This document shows, one piece after another, positions 11,839 through 24,200 of a stretch of DNA of 64,000 bases. The notes under the pieces are model-generated. The model had not been told where the DNA came from. It saw nothing but the letters and a program-made list of their open reading frames with translations, and did not search any database. The stretch spans positions 186,001-250,000 of the forward strand of contig CBFFRP010000435.1 of the NCBI GenBank assembly GCA_965644295.1. The letters run 5' to 3'. Source of the stretch: Paraphysomonas bandaiensis (Eukaryota > Chrysophyceae). The stretch's first letter is position 1. Each line of letters opens with the position of its first letter. The position numbers were made by a program, and so were the translations under genes.

Positions 11839-13141
11839 AGCGTGCTAGAAGTAACGTCATGTGCAGCTTCTATTGCGTGAACATAATCATTAGTGTAAAA
11901 CAGAATAGCCGTATATTTTTTCTATAGGATGAAATAGACCGTTACCACAGTAGTGATTGTGAAATTATTAGACCCATTTTTTTTCCTGAAACTATTATTG
12001 TTGATATCTCTCAGCGGAATAGAATTGCCTGTCAGGCTTAGCTTATTTGTAAGCAATTAACAGCTATATATGACATTTGAATTTTGACGGTAACTTGAAT
12101 ATTGAATATACAGTCGTGAATGTCTTCTTATTAGCGATATAGGCGTTTAAGAATCAGAACTAAATTACCATTACTATTTAACTAACTCGTGCTTAACTTT
12201 GACATCCCACTATTTCACGCTACGAAAGCTGCTTGTGCGTCACCGCAAGCACCAAGGTGCCAACCACTTTCGCTCTCTGTCCTTAAGCAGGCAGACCAAT
12301 TTCCAGATGCATGTTTATTCCTCAAGGCCGGTGCTGACAACACGCGCCAGTGAGTCCCAAGACACACGAGCAGGGCGAAACTCACAAACAATATTAAGAA
12401 GTGGTCGCACCTTTGTGCTTGCGGCGACGCACAAGCAGCTTCTGTAGCGCTAAATAGTAGAATAATGGAATTTGTGCTGATTAGTTATGGGTAGAGGTCT
12501 AAATAGTATGTCTAGCATTCAACTAGCTCCACTGAAAATCTTCCTAAACAATTAGAAATGGAGTAAATATGCTGACAGACACAAGGTGGTTTCTATGGTT
12601 TTCGTGGTGTTCTGGGGAATGAAAGATAAAAGTACCTAATGTTAGTTTCGGATAGTATCACTAACTCGTCACTTTGCTTAACTCATACATTACTGAACAC
12701 TGTGCATACAAGAAGTGGTTTATTGACTATAAATGCAGTTCTTGTAATATAAAATATAAACAGTTAGCTAATTCTGCTATGTGCAGTATACTGTATATTC
12801 GCTTTATAATATAATTGATATTTCATTTATTCAAGATTACAAGCAGTGTGACGCTAGGGTCTCTACGTCTGGCTCTTCTAGACCAAATGCAAAACTAACC
12901 GGAGAGCTGGTTATTACAGCCGAATGCTGTACCCTCATTTCCGTTTTCGCTAACCCAGGCTTTCATAAGATTACTTTCACACGACTATTATCAATATACG
13001 GCACGTAATTCTTATTGATCTTATACGATGTCGTCTCACGACCAGTACATAAAAGTAAGCTACAATACAGCAGCGCTCTAGACTACATCAGTGATATAGA
13101 GTTTAATAAGTTGTAGAAGCATATGTGATATGTGACGCCAG
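11839..13141. other. Intergenic region with an inverted repeat pair
   Basis: It separates the convergent SulP and armadillo genes. The centre (about 12175-12560) holds an inverted pair of dispersed-repeat copies, listed separately. The remainder is AT-rich; I see no gene in it. Confidence 0.45.
12175..12560. repeat. Fold-back pair of dispersed repeat arms
   Basis: The left arm (about 12175-12275) read in reverse complement matches the right arm (about 12398-12500) closely. Both contain GTGCTTGCGG(T/C)GACGCACA and AGCAGCTT(T/C)(C/T)GTAGCG, separated by about 120 bp. The same unit recurs at 38286, 42796, 43600, 44402 and 56175. This pair is therefore two copies in opposite orientation, or a long-TIR element. 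Confidence 0.6.
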
Positions 13142-16100
13142 CTAATATAATCCCAACTCTGCGGCAACTTCTCCCCCGAATACTGTTGTTGGGCTTTCTG
13201 TTTTAGTTGTGGCAGCCTTCTTCTTTTTCTTTTGTTTGGGTTTAGGCACACTTTCCTCCTGATCATATACAGAAGCAGCATTAATAGAGTCATCTTCACT
13301 TTGTATAATAGGGGGGAGTTTTTCGGACTTCTCGTTGCCATCAGACAAACTTCCGCTTCGGATGCCATCGCTCAGCGTCGATGTCGCATCCTCTTCGTAG
13401 TCGTCATCATCTTCTTCAGACGCATCATCGTTATCATCGGGAAGTACTTCCTCTTCGTGAACTTCGAAATCTCTGTCGTCGAATCCGTAACTGTCACGCA
13501 ATTCGTAGGGGGTTTGCATTTTAGCAAACGCCATCTTCGTTCGAGCAACATCATTTTCTCCGGAGTCTAGATCATCTACAGTAGATGGATGGTCAACAGA
13601 GCTCTCAGAATTCATATTTGGTGGTTCAGGAGCAGGCGGGCCGCGACCAGCACAGTCCCCCTTGGATACTTCAACCTTCATTTTCCAGGGTGTAGGGTCG
13701 ATACCCTCGTCAATCGAATCACCTGCTAAAGGTCGAAGAGGACCAAATGTAGTAGCCTCATGACGTCTAATTTCTGGTTCCTCGAGATCTTCTGCATTTT
13801 TATTACTTGATTTTCCCTTTTATTACGGAGTTAGTAAATGTTTATCCGACGGGTCACAACTCACCTCGAGAGACATAGCTATGAGTGCAGCCACAGCACC
13901 TTCTTCAATGGTCTCGGATGCATCGGACGACAAATTCTTAAGTGATCTCGAACAATTAGCCTTCAGCTTCGGATTATCGCTCTGAGATAGCTTCAGAAGA
14001 ATTCGGTCTGCCCCAGCCTCAAGGAGAAACTGTCGCGACGACGGCATCTTTGATAGAGAATATATCACATGGACAATATTCGACAGTACAACCTCCTGCA
14101 TCAATCAAGTGCACATTAGCATTTGAACACGCTAAGAAGTATATCACTTACCCTAGGGTTCATCTCCAACATCAACACCACGAGATTAGAGATCGTCTTA
14201 TTCGCAAAAAAACTGCGGCTCTTGACGTCACTACAAAATATGCATAGGGTAGCGGCAAGTACTTCGACACACTGCGAAGTGAATTACAGAGCTTCATCAA
14301 CATCAATCAATTTCATACCTCCTTGTCATGTCCGACAATATCAACAAGCTCCACAGTTTCAGCTGATGCAACTCTATTTCTCGTGTCGATACTGTGAGAA
14401 GTGAACGCGTATAGAGCACATATCAAGTGATACAAAGTTGGAGGGCTCTTATCAAAGCGAATTACATTCTGAAGAATGTCAATAACCTCAGGACTGGCAA
14501 GGATATTAACACAGTAGCCATCATGACAAAAGCACCGGATCGTGGCCGCTACACACTGCGCGACAGTGCTGTCGTTTACTTGGCATAATTTCCGCAGAGT
14601 AGACTGCATTCCAAGCTCAAGCAATTCCGCATAGTCTTTGTAGTCGAAGCAAATGAAGTACATAATCTGTGCAACCCAAATCAGTACATTCGTATCCGTG
14701 TTCTTATCCACTAAGCGCATAATATTGCTAGCAAACAGAGGGGTTTGAAGATGGCATCTGGATTCCTTCGTCCACGATAATATCGCGAGCGACTTGACAC
14801 AAAACAAGTTCTTCTTCGTATCAACACTATCAAGCGCGACAGCCGTGATTGAAGATGGAAGTGACGACAATACACTTTTCATACGAAACTGTGGCTCTAA
14901 AGCTGCAGATAAGGCAGCCATAACACAGTGAAGTGAGGCATCTGCATTGACGAGTTTGGCACCATTACCAATAACTTCAAGAGCACCATGTTCAATCGCC
15001 TGAAACCGCACGCTATGACACAGTACTAAGTTGCATACAGTGTGCGCCACAACAATCTTTGTATCAATGTCATTAGTAAAACTGAAAGTGTCAAAGAGTG
15101 CTCTCACACCAGAATTCTTCTCCACAATTTTCACCCTTCCTTGTGGGAACACAGATATCTGGTTCATTAACTTTGCACAGCAATTAGTAATTGCATGGTT
15201 ATGCAGACTGCAGAGATTGGCAAGAGCGCCAACTATTCCATCCTCAATTAGGGAATCTACTGTTTCTTCATCCAAGAGGTTTGACAGAGCATGGACACAC
15301 AGCAGTTTCGTCTCAATATCCACACTCCGCACCATACTTATCATCATGAGGGCTTGAACTCCACCCTCTCGAACCACTTGTACGCGTGTATGTGTATGAC
15401 GAGATAAATTGCACAGTGCCTTCGCACAACACATCTGGTTAACTTCGTAATACGAGTCCGCAAGCTTAGCAATGATCTCCACAACACCTTCTTCCACCAT
15501 ACGATCTTGGACCCTGTCCTCACATGACAGGTTTGCATATGCTACGAGACACCGTTGGCGAGTGATGTCATCAGTCATTTCCGACAGGTGGTTTAATGCC
15601 GATATGATATTGTTGTCACACAGAGACTCACGGCACGTCTCATAGTAGGAAAGTGAGGACAGAACTGCACAACAAAATTGTTTCGTGATTACATCACCTT
15701 CGAGTGCACCTTGAACCACATTCGTCACTGCACCCGACTCAAGAATAAGAACGCAGTTTTCGACTGTGGTGCAGAGACGACACAGTGCAGCGCATCCATA
15801 CCTTACCGTCTCGATATCATCAGCAACTAGTAACTTGACAAGGGCAGGAATGATACCATCAGCCACCATGCGTTGCATTCCTATCTCATAGGTGGCGATG
15901 TTACATAGGGTTGCTGCACATCGACGTTTGGTGATGGCGGAATTGTGAGATGCAAGGTTTATGACCGACGTAATCGCCCCTGCGTTGACGATATGCTTCC
16001 TTGAGTCCTCCGCACAACTGAGATTAAAGTATGCTAGGGCGCAAAAGTCCTTCAATAAAGGGCTCTCATGAGCACTGAGGACAGTAAGAGTTGTCACAAG

Positions 16101-17963
16101 GCCTTGTTGAACTATTGGTAAGTGGTTATCAGGAGAAGATAACAGGTTGCAAAGAGCAAGCAAGCCATGCTGAAGAGTAAATATATCGCCCGAGAGACGA
16201 AGCAAAGACGCAATTGCTGCCACGCTTCCCTCCTGCACAATGGTGATACGTACTGACGGTCTGCTGGAGAGAAGCTGGAAGGCAACAGCTGCTGGTTGCG
16301 ATATACCGGGAATGGTGGGATATTTGACAGCAATATTACACAGAGCCATGATTCCTCCATCACTGATAACGCGAGTGCTATTCGAAGACTCGAGGGCCAG
16401 ACGAGATAGAGCAAGACCAATACATCTAAGTATAATCGGGTCTTGGTCAGAGGACAGACCATACGCTACTTGAACACAGTTACGTGACACCATTTCCGTG
16501 CGACAGGCTTTCGTAGCTGTCAAATTCTGTAGAATGACGGCACATACACGACGGGTACGGGTTTCCGCCCCCCTAGCTAGAGTTCCCAGGACAGAGATAA
16601 CACCCTCTTCAACCATACGTAGACGGATTCCTTTGAGATCTGCTAAATTACACAGCGCCGCTGCGCAGAGGTGCTTTACACTGGCCGTGCCCGAAGAAGA
16701 CAGCGTAATGAGGGCCCGTATAACTCGTTCCATCATTGGGTAAGAAGTATCTATGCAAGTCAAATTATAAAGACCTCGACAGCATGCAGAGTGTAAGTCG
16801 GATCTTTGGCTGATAAGATTCATGAAACAAAGCACAATACTGTCCTCTACCAATTGCCACTCTCGTCCAGTTATGCGCGTTAAATTCAGAAGACAAATCG
16901 CCAAATTTCCCGAAATGAAATCATCATTGCATGATGTGATCATTTCAGATATAACATTTACACACTTTTCTTCAATCATCTTTTCTGCCAATATCGTGTG
17001 CTCAGACATATATCTAAACGCACCAGCACAATACACAGATATCTTAGGGACCTTCTCATTCGCAAGCAGGATAATAGCACGAACTGCTCCTTCTTGAGCG
17101 AGTCTTTGGGCATTAGAAGGGTTTCGCGCCCAATTACAGAGGGCAGTTGCACAATACAGCTTGGAGCTAATCTCCGTTGCGTCATCATCACCACTGTTTT
17201 GAACGACATTCCTTACCGCTAAATCAGCTTCATCATCGGGCCCCTGAGAGTCCTCCATCTGCAGAGTATTCGCTCGGGAGAATGATTTCAAAGTAGCTGT
17301 ATCTTGGGATCGTTTGGGAGGCATTCTCGAGAGGTAAAGCATACCACCCATATATTCGCCAGCCGTACCGAACATATCACCTTCGTATTTCGGAAGGATA
17401 TGCTTCATTCCAGCGCCAAAAATAGCTTTCATTTCCTTGGCACTATCATGATCATCATCTTTAGCGGCTTCATCTTTAGCAGCCATGCGTTGGGCACGCT
17501 GTTTGGCCAGTTTTTTCTCCAGCTTCACAGTGGCTAAGTTCTTTTCCTCGTTCTCCGGTAAACGGAGGGGCTTTCCGCGCTCCCTTTGTATATCCAACAA
17601 TACTCTTGGCGGGGGGGACTCTGGTATATGGAGGAATCTCTTGCGAGTATTTCTCATACTCGATGAAGTTTTCTTTTCACTCTCGTTGACTTTTGATATA
17701 GCAATGGAAGACGCTCCAATAACATGCGACCTGAACAACATATCTTTGTACCGTTTGTCACCCGCGTGATCAAACCCTGCTTTATTCTTGTTTTCGCGGC
17801 GCTTTTTATCGGCTTTCATGTCATTCAAAAGCTCCTGAAGGTTAACCCCTGCAAGTTCGGCAAATCGCTCTCGAAGCTCATCACCAGCAGGGTTTCCTGA
17901 CTCATGTCTTATTTTACATGGTAATTTCTTTCGTTCCCACTGCCATAATTTGTCCAATTCCAT
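13142..17963 (-). CDS. Armadillo-repeat protein, 1539 residues, acidic/basic C-terminal tail
   Basis: Four exons join in frame: 17963-14319, 14220-14152, 14095-13865 and 13816-13142. The 48-nt third intron has a ctaac branch-like string. The N-terminal 250 residues are charged and probably disordered. From about residue 265 the protein is an array of roughly 40-42-residue armadillo units marked by recurring A-L-C-N-L-x and EEG/GxxxxLxxL motifs (e.g. AALCNLADLKGIRLRMVEEG, TLCNIATYEIGMQRMVADG); I estimate more than 20 units. Exons 2 and 3 continue the solenoid. The last exon is acidic (runs of D/E at about 13370-13450), then a KQKKKKK basic patch. It is probably a scaffold. Similar long ARM proteins are expanded in several protist lineages, often with ciliary or cytoskeletal roles. 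Specific partners are unknown. Confidence 0.85.
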
Positions 17964-18495
17964 ATCTGCAGAGGTGTATATAAGACAAGCTCTTTATCGT
18001 TGAATAAATCGTTTGTATCTGTTTATCATTGACAGAGACTGTGTAGCAGTTACTCAGTTCGCTATCTTCAATAGCAGTACACAGTTAATGCAGTGTGTAA
18101 TAGATGTTATCACTCTCTTTCAGACATCTACTGATAGATGCCTCTCTCCATATATATATATATGTATATATGTGTATGTATGTATGTGTATGTATGTATA
18201 CAGTGCTCTCATCCGCTGTATGTACCTAACATCAAGCTGTAACTGCTACTGTAGATCGTCTGGTAGTCTCCCGTATTCTGTTTTTGTAGCACTGTGTGTA
18301 GGGAAGGAATACCATGGAATACCCTGTATATCTAGGGGGCCCTTATACATATACGTACAGCAGTATTATGGGTATACATACCTACCGGTATATGCTCTGT
18401 ATACCTGTATAGGCATACAGCAGATAGCTCCTGCCTCTTGCTATAGCGAACTTAACTTATAGCCTATCGAGTCACTTATACACCAGACAAACAAG
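17964..18495. promoter_or_regulatory. Divergent intergenic region with TATG microsatellite
   Basis: Between the armadillo gene (minus) and the phosphatase (plus). A TATATA/TATGTATG simple repeat occupies about 18150-18200. TATAC/GTATAC-rich sequence (18340-18420) lies just before the phosphatase start. Confidence 0.4.
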
Positions 18496-19553
18496 ATGAT
18501 GCTACTCTCTATCGCATCTTTTATTTTAATTGCATGGATTGGCATCTCTATTTCAATTTTATCGAATCCAGTCTGCGATATTTATTCCTCTCATGACACT
18601 TATGACAATCAAGATAACTCTCGTATAGTAGCTGTAGGAGATATTCATGGATCATTCACTGAATTTATGCTTATACTTAAGAAAGCTGGAATAACTGATG
18701 GGGAAACATGTCGATGGTTACCTCAGAAATACCCCACGAAGTTAATTCAGATTGGAGATGTCGTTGATAGAGGGTCCGGTGCCACTGAAGCATGGGAATG
18801 TTTGGAGACATTGCAGTTAGAAGCACCTTCCAATGCCAATGTGATACGATTGATAGGAAATCATGAGCTTATGTGGTTGCAAGGAAACTTTCGTGATAGA
18901 TCTCGCGCCGACACCAAGAAGAAAGTGGAAAAGTTAGTTGGAAAAATGAAAAGTGGAATTCGTAGTGGTACTGTGATTGCTTCACATGTGGAAAGAATCC
19001 ACAACATTCCCCTCATGTTTGTGCATGCTGGCTTTCGTCCTGAAATGATTCAGTACCTAAAAAGCCATCATGGTAGTGATGGCTCTCCCGAAAGCTTGTC
19101 CCGGACACTGAACAGTATTGTAAAGGGGACTCTGCAAACTCAGTGTCTGTCAGACTCCAGCCCATGTTCTTTATCGGACGCTGTGTTTGGTGCAGGACCG
19201 GATAGGGGTGGAATGGGGATTGGGGGACCCTTCTGGACTGACTACAAGGTTCTTGCGAAAGCTGCCGCTGGTGGTGTGCCACAAGACCCGTACATGATGC
19301 AGGTGTATTTTGTATTCGTTATTGTTACTTTGAGTTTTTTACTTTTCCAAAACAGATTGTAGGCCACACCGCTAGTCCGGGAAGTGTGCGATATGCAGCA
19401 CACATGACTGCACTCTGCATTGACGCTGCGATGATGGTCGGAGTTGTATCATATCTTGAAATTAGTGTCACTGGCAAGTTTTTTATTCATATGCTGAATA
19501 GTCGTACAAGTGACTGGGATACTCACGATTTGACGTCGAAAACTTGCTCATGA
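18496..19553 (+). CDS. Calcineurin-like (PPP/Shewanella-like) metallophosphatase with N-terminal signal
   Basis: CDS join(18496..19302, 19356..19553), 334 residues; the intron is 53 nt. An N-terminal hydrophobic stretch (residues 2-24) is a signal peptide or anchor, so the enzyme acts in the secretory pathway or at a membrane. Metal-binding motifs are in PPP order: GDIHG (48-52), GDVVDRG (87-93), GNHE (121-124), FVHAGF (about 175), and GHT in the second exon after IV. PPP enzymes use a bimetal centre to hydrolyse phosphoester bonds. Lack of the Ser/Thr PP1/PP2A signature around GNHE (LRGNHE) and the overall shape suggest the Shewanella-like phosphatase branch. Protein versus small-molecule substrate is undecided. 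Ends with TGA. Confidence 0.85.
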
Positions 19554-19848
19554 AACTGTAGTAATACATAGAGTGTATATACGTTAGCAATATTATTGAG
19601 AGGATGTTTTCTTGTTTTGTGTATATGCACCATTGAATGGAGTGCTGAATGTTAGTTCTGCAATCTTCGTGCTAGAGGACAAAAAAGGAATATGATAACA
19701 TCGATCTGTGTTTTTTTTAACAATCTGAGGACTGGAATAACGACTTCTATAACGTTACGTTTTCTACCACTTAGAGCTAAGTTAGACAGCTAGTGAACAT
19801 ATGTACTATGCACATTGTCCACTGTTAAATACAATATTAAAAATTATA

Positions 19849-20682
19849 TTATTTATATGGCATAATTATACGTTTCAATGACTCTGATCGTTGCATTGCC
19901 AGTCTAGCAGTATCAGGGTTGATGAAAGACAACAGCTTGTCGACGTCAGCTTGAGCGAACTGCTCTACAATTTTCCACATCGACGGGTCTCTAGATATAT
20001 TAATAATACATTCAGGATCCAGTCCTTTTCTAACTACGCTAGGTGCACAAGCAATTGTCCCAGGTGACAGAACCAAACAATGTACAAAAACCTCTGCCAC
20101 TAACTGGTCCTGTTGGATGACTTTCAATATTTCATCTAAACATTCCTTAAAACGTTCTTCACTCGCGTTTTCCCCATGACGAACGTTATAGATAGCAAGC
20201 AGTAATTCAATTGATAGTGCATCTGAAATAACGCTACCAGAATTCGTGCATTTACTCCGTATTGAAGATTGTGAAAGTCGAGTCTCCATAACCTGCATTA
20301 CCACGGACGTGGTATATTCCGCTGCACTACTGGGAGACCTGTGCTTCAAATACTGGCCAAAACATTCTCCAAGAACCTCTGACGCTTTCTCGTTCCATGA
20401 TAGTAATGGAGATGAAATAATAGCTCTAAATATACAATCGTGGGGTGCGCTTATTATGCCTGCTATACTCATGTCCAAGAATGAAACATCTGCTATTTTA
20501 ACTTTATCTTGTACGCTTTCAGCACACACCTGATTTCCATACTTCGATACTAAGCTTGCCCATTTGAAACTCTTAGTAACAGTAATTGGAGTCCAATTTA
20601 AGAACTTTAAGCTTCTTGTCATATGTAACACATTGAAGAACGTTACGATATATTTCTCAATAGATTCTTGCGGCGGAGACAT
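19849..20682 (-). CDS. Hypothetical protein, 277 residues
   Basis: A single uninterrupted reading frame from ATG at 20682 to TAA at 19849. No signal peptide or membrane segment is apparent. The composition is that of a soluble, mostly helical globular protein. I recognise no family motif. It stands between the phosphatase (convergent) and the CotH fusion gene (divergent). Length and even amino-acid composition argue that it is a real gene. Confidence 0.6.
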   Translation of the reverse strand: MSPPQESIEKYIVTFFNVLHMTRSLKFLNWTPITVTKSFKWASLVSKYGNQVCAESVQDKVKIADVSFLDMSIAGIISAPHDCIFRAIISSPLLSWNEKASEVLGECFGQYLKHRSPSSAAEYTTSVVMQVMETRLSQSSIRSKCTNSGSVISDALSIELLLAIYNVRHGENASEERFKECLDEILKVIQQDQLVAEVFVHCLVLSPGTIACAPSVVRKGLDPECIINISRDPSMWKIVEQFAQADVDKLLSFINPDTARLAMQRSESLKRIIMPYK

Positions 20683-21237
20683 GAAACTGTACCCAGCAGA
20701 TCGGTTGATATCGATTCGCTGGATTCACATCTCATAGCAAATGCTGATTGTGATATTTAGAGCCCCCATCTATGACTATATAAGACACTGAGTTACTGTA
20801 TTGTAATATACACACACAGTATATACTGTTGCACGTACACACGTATATCATACGGCCTGTATATCAGAATACCGTATCTACAGTATACATACCGTATTCT
20901 ACCTCACCATCTAAATATTTTTCCAAGAAATTTGTTTCAACTGTTGCCAATATTTGGTTGAAGATATCACAGTTTTGGAGTTCGAGAGTGATGTAATGTA
21001 CATATCCTGGTGGTGTGTGTGGTGCTGGGCTACTATAAAAATTGTTCGAGATCATTTTGACCTGATACAAATACCACTCTCCTATATATATATACTGTAC
21101 TACAGTATCTACAGCTGTGAAGTTCAACACCCTCACCCATATATATATACATACCACAGCACACCAGATCCTCCATACTCCACCCTCTCACTCCACTATT
21201 ATGAACTAGGAAAGAACTCACATCATATACTATACAT
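20683..21237. promoter_or_regulatory. Divergent intergenic region
   Basis: About 555 bp between the hypothetical gene (minus) and the CotH fusion gene (plus). It is rich in TATAC/GTATA and TATATA tracts (e.g. 20810-20900, 21080-21150). Open frames here look like by-products of these tracts. Confidence 0.35.
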
Positions 21238-24200
21238 ATGATGTGGATAGGAGTATTACTTTATCTCCCTCTATTAACTGTGATTAAAGGATTCTCTCTC
21301 AGTGATTACTTTAAGATCTCTGATAGTTTTACGGGTTATATAGATAACACTGTAGAGTATCATCCATATGATGTATATATCCAAGTTAATAGGGCAGATT
21401 TTCAATGGGTGTTACTTGGACAAACACGGAAGTGTCAGATACGAGTCGAGCATAGCCCATGGATGGATAGTAAGATATCTCTACAGGGTCGATCCAGTAG
21501 ATTTCTACCATTACCAAAGAAACCCTATAAAGTCAGAATGTCTACTGAAGATGGGGTTAATCATGAGCTTGTATTCAAACATTCCTATGAAGATCCATCT
21601 TTTTCTCGAGAAAAGTTGGCTCAAGATGTGGTAATGAACACTGATGGTATGTCTATAGCTGTTACTCATGTTAACCTCTATATAAATGGCGAGTACAACG
21701 GATTGTATCAGATGAGGGAGACTGTTGAGGTTAAGATGCTTCATAGATGGTTTGGAAAGCAACCAGAGGTGTGGTACAATGTCGCTGACCAGTACGGTAT
21801 TGATGTTATCACACCTGCTGGAGAACAATTTACAACTAACTTGAAGAAACTGGAAAGAGCAGACACCAGCAGTAAATTCGAACTCACAAAGCCTCTCTAC
21901 GATCTCTCTAACAAGTCTGTTCCTATGCACGCTGTTGTTAATCTTACATCCCTGAATGCGGTATTGATATCTATGAAACTTTTGCTTATTACAGACGTCT
22001 CGGTGCGAAATTTCTTTCTTGCAGTTGATCCAGATACATCCTTGATACACACGATATTATGGGACGCAGATCAAACACTTGGTGTCCATCAAAACGAGGG
22101 CGCTTCTATCGAAGTCTCACCCCAATTACCTTATTTCAAAGCTGTTGGTCGTAAGTTGTGGCCATCGTCTAAAGAAAAAATCTTTAGCGGAACGAACGCT
22201 GGGCGCACCGAGTACGATACATATAATGATACCGTCTATCGGGTAATGGACAAACCGGATGGTGCGCTGAGTGTAGACTCTTTAAAAAAATTTACGGAAA
22301 CAATGCGACGCGCTCTTGCGCCTTCTGCGAAGAAAGATGCGGATAAATGGAGTGGATGGTACTGCGCTGGACGTATGGATTTTGACAGTGCTATGGAAGA
22401 GATGGAGACCGTACTTTTGGCACGTCGTCACAATTACTTGGCGGGAGATACTGGGGATCAGATTGAGGGAAACTTCTACAAGCCTTATGGATGTGATGAC
22501 CAGTATGTAGGGAAAGCAGACAGCGGCATGCTTCTTTTTCTCACTTTGGTGCTATGTATAAATAGCGTTGCCTTCTTGGTGCCTTCATCTCTCCCTATGT
22601 CACTTGTATCCAAAACCGAACCTATTTCTTTCAAGCAACTGTACTCCACTATATTGCCGAGTTATATGCAAGATTGTAAGGAACGACTACTTATGTACGA
22701 TTACTGGTTGAATGTTTGTGTGGCTCTTCTTCTTTACTTCGGCTATAAGGTGTACGCCTTCTACGATGTACTTGATGACTCTGAGATTCTAGGCAATGAG
22801 TATATGGCCGATGTAAAGTATATATGGATATACTTCGCAGTTGCTATCAATGTCACCTTTCTTGTTCGCAACAATATTTTTCGGGTTGTAATGTGGATAA
22901 TCATAGTGGTCTTCACTAATATATACACTATTATTGATCTAGTAGAGTTCGTGGGTGCTGAAAGCGATGAAAGTTCAGTTAACAGTAAGGGTATATCAAT
23001 ATCGGTGGACAATGCGGACTATCCCGCTGTTTTTGCCCTTTTTGTAGCCTGGAGAGTAACTTCGCAGTTCGTTATCATGGCCTACAGTCTGCGCATTCCT
23101 AGCATATCTCGTGAAATAACCTTGTTCCTTGATGCATATGATCTTGGCAAGGGAATTGTGAAGGCTTCGCTTCTGGAGCTATCTGCGGTTAAGATTGTAA
23201 AACGTGATGCAGTTGTACCACATTTGACTTCGCGTGAAGGAGACTTAAGTGGCTCTAATAGCTGTGAACATAACCAATGTGAAGATGACGGGATTTCGAA
23301 GGAGAAACCAGCTGAGTGGAATGAAGCAGAAGAAACATCCCTACCAGACGAGTGTTGCCAGGATCTGGAAATGTGTAATTATGCTGTATTAGGATCCGAT
23401 ATACCGCGTGAAAATACACTTGAATGCGAGCCTACTGTAAAAAACTCCGTTGAAAATAACGCTGAGCAACGCGCTGCCTATAAGAAGTCAATGAAATCAT
23501 TCATGCGCCTCAACATGGCTGTTTTTATTGCAATATGTGTCGCTTTCATAATCTATATCGGGGTCAAAGGCAAGCTCAAGAAGGTTGCGAGTGATATATT
23601 CTTTTCGACGTTTCTTTCCATTGCTATCCTGATAAATATTCGCGCATTTTACTCATGCTGCAAGTGGTTCTGGCTCTTTGCATATGGATTTGATACGTCA
23701 GCATTGGATATAATGTTTAGTAGCAGAGATAATGATGACACCTGGTCCCTTTCTGCTGTCAAGACAATGCCTGTTGTAACCCGTCAGACGCCCTTCAATT
23801 ACTTGCTACCCTTTCAAGCGTTATCAACAGAGAAAAAGGTACGCGCTGTAGATGGATGGATCAAAAAGTTTGCACATACATACGATGGTCTGCTTGTTTT
23901 CGTCTTGAGTGCTGAAAGCTTCAGTCATGGTGGGAATTCCATAGAAACATACAGCCTCGCCTATGCGATATCACTGATATACATGATCATATATGTTTTG
24001 ACTTATAGTAGCAACAACAGCTGGTCGTGGATAATGTACGGTGCCAAGGCTCGTATCATGGATGGTTATTTGGGGAGGGAGAACGAGATATTCGGGTACA
24101 TGTTCGACAAATATATGCTACCAGTCTCAGCCCCATTGTTGTTATGGCTCAATGGTATTGCTCATGGCGAAAACGAAATTATCTACTTAACATGGTACAT

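Noticed and set aside
22761-23012. Antisense frames within the CotH fusion gene
   Set aside because: Shadows of a long coding frame, without independent evidence.
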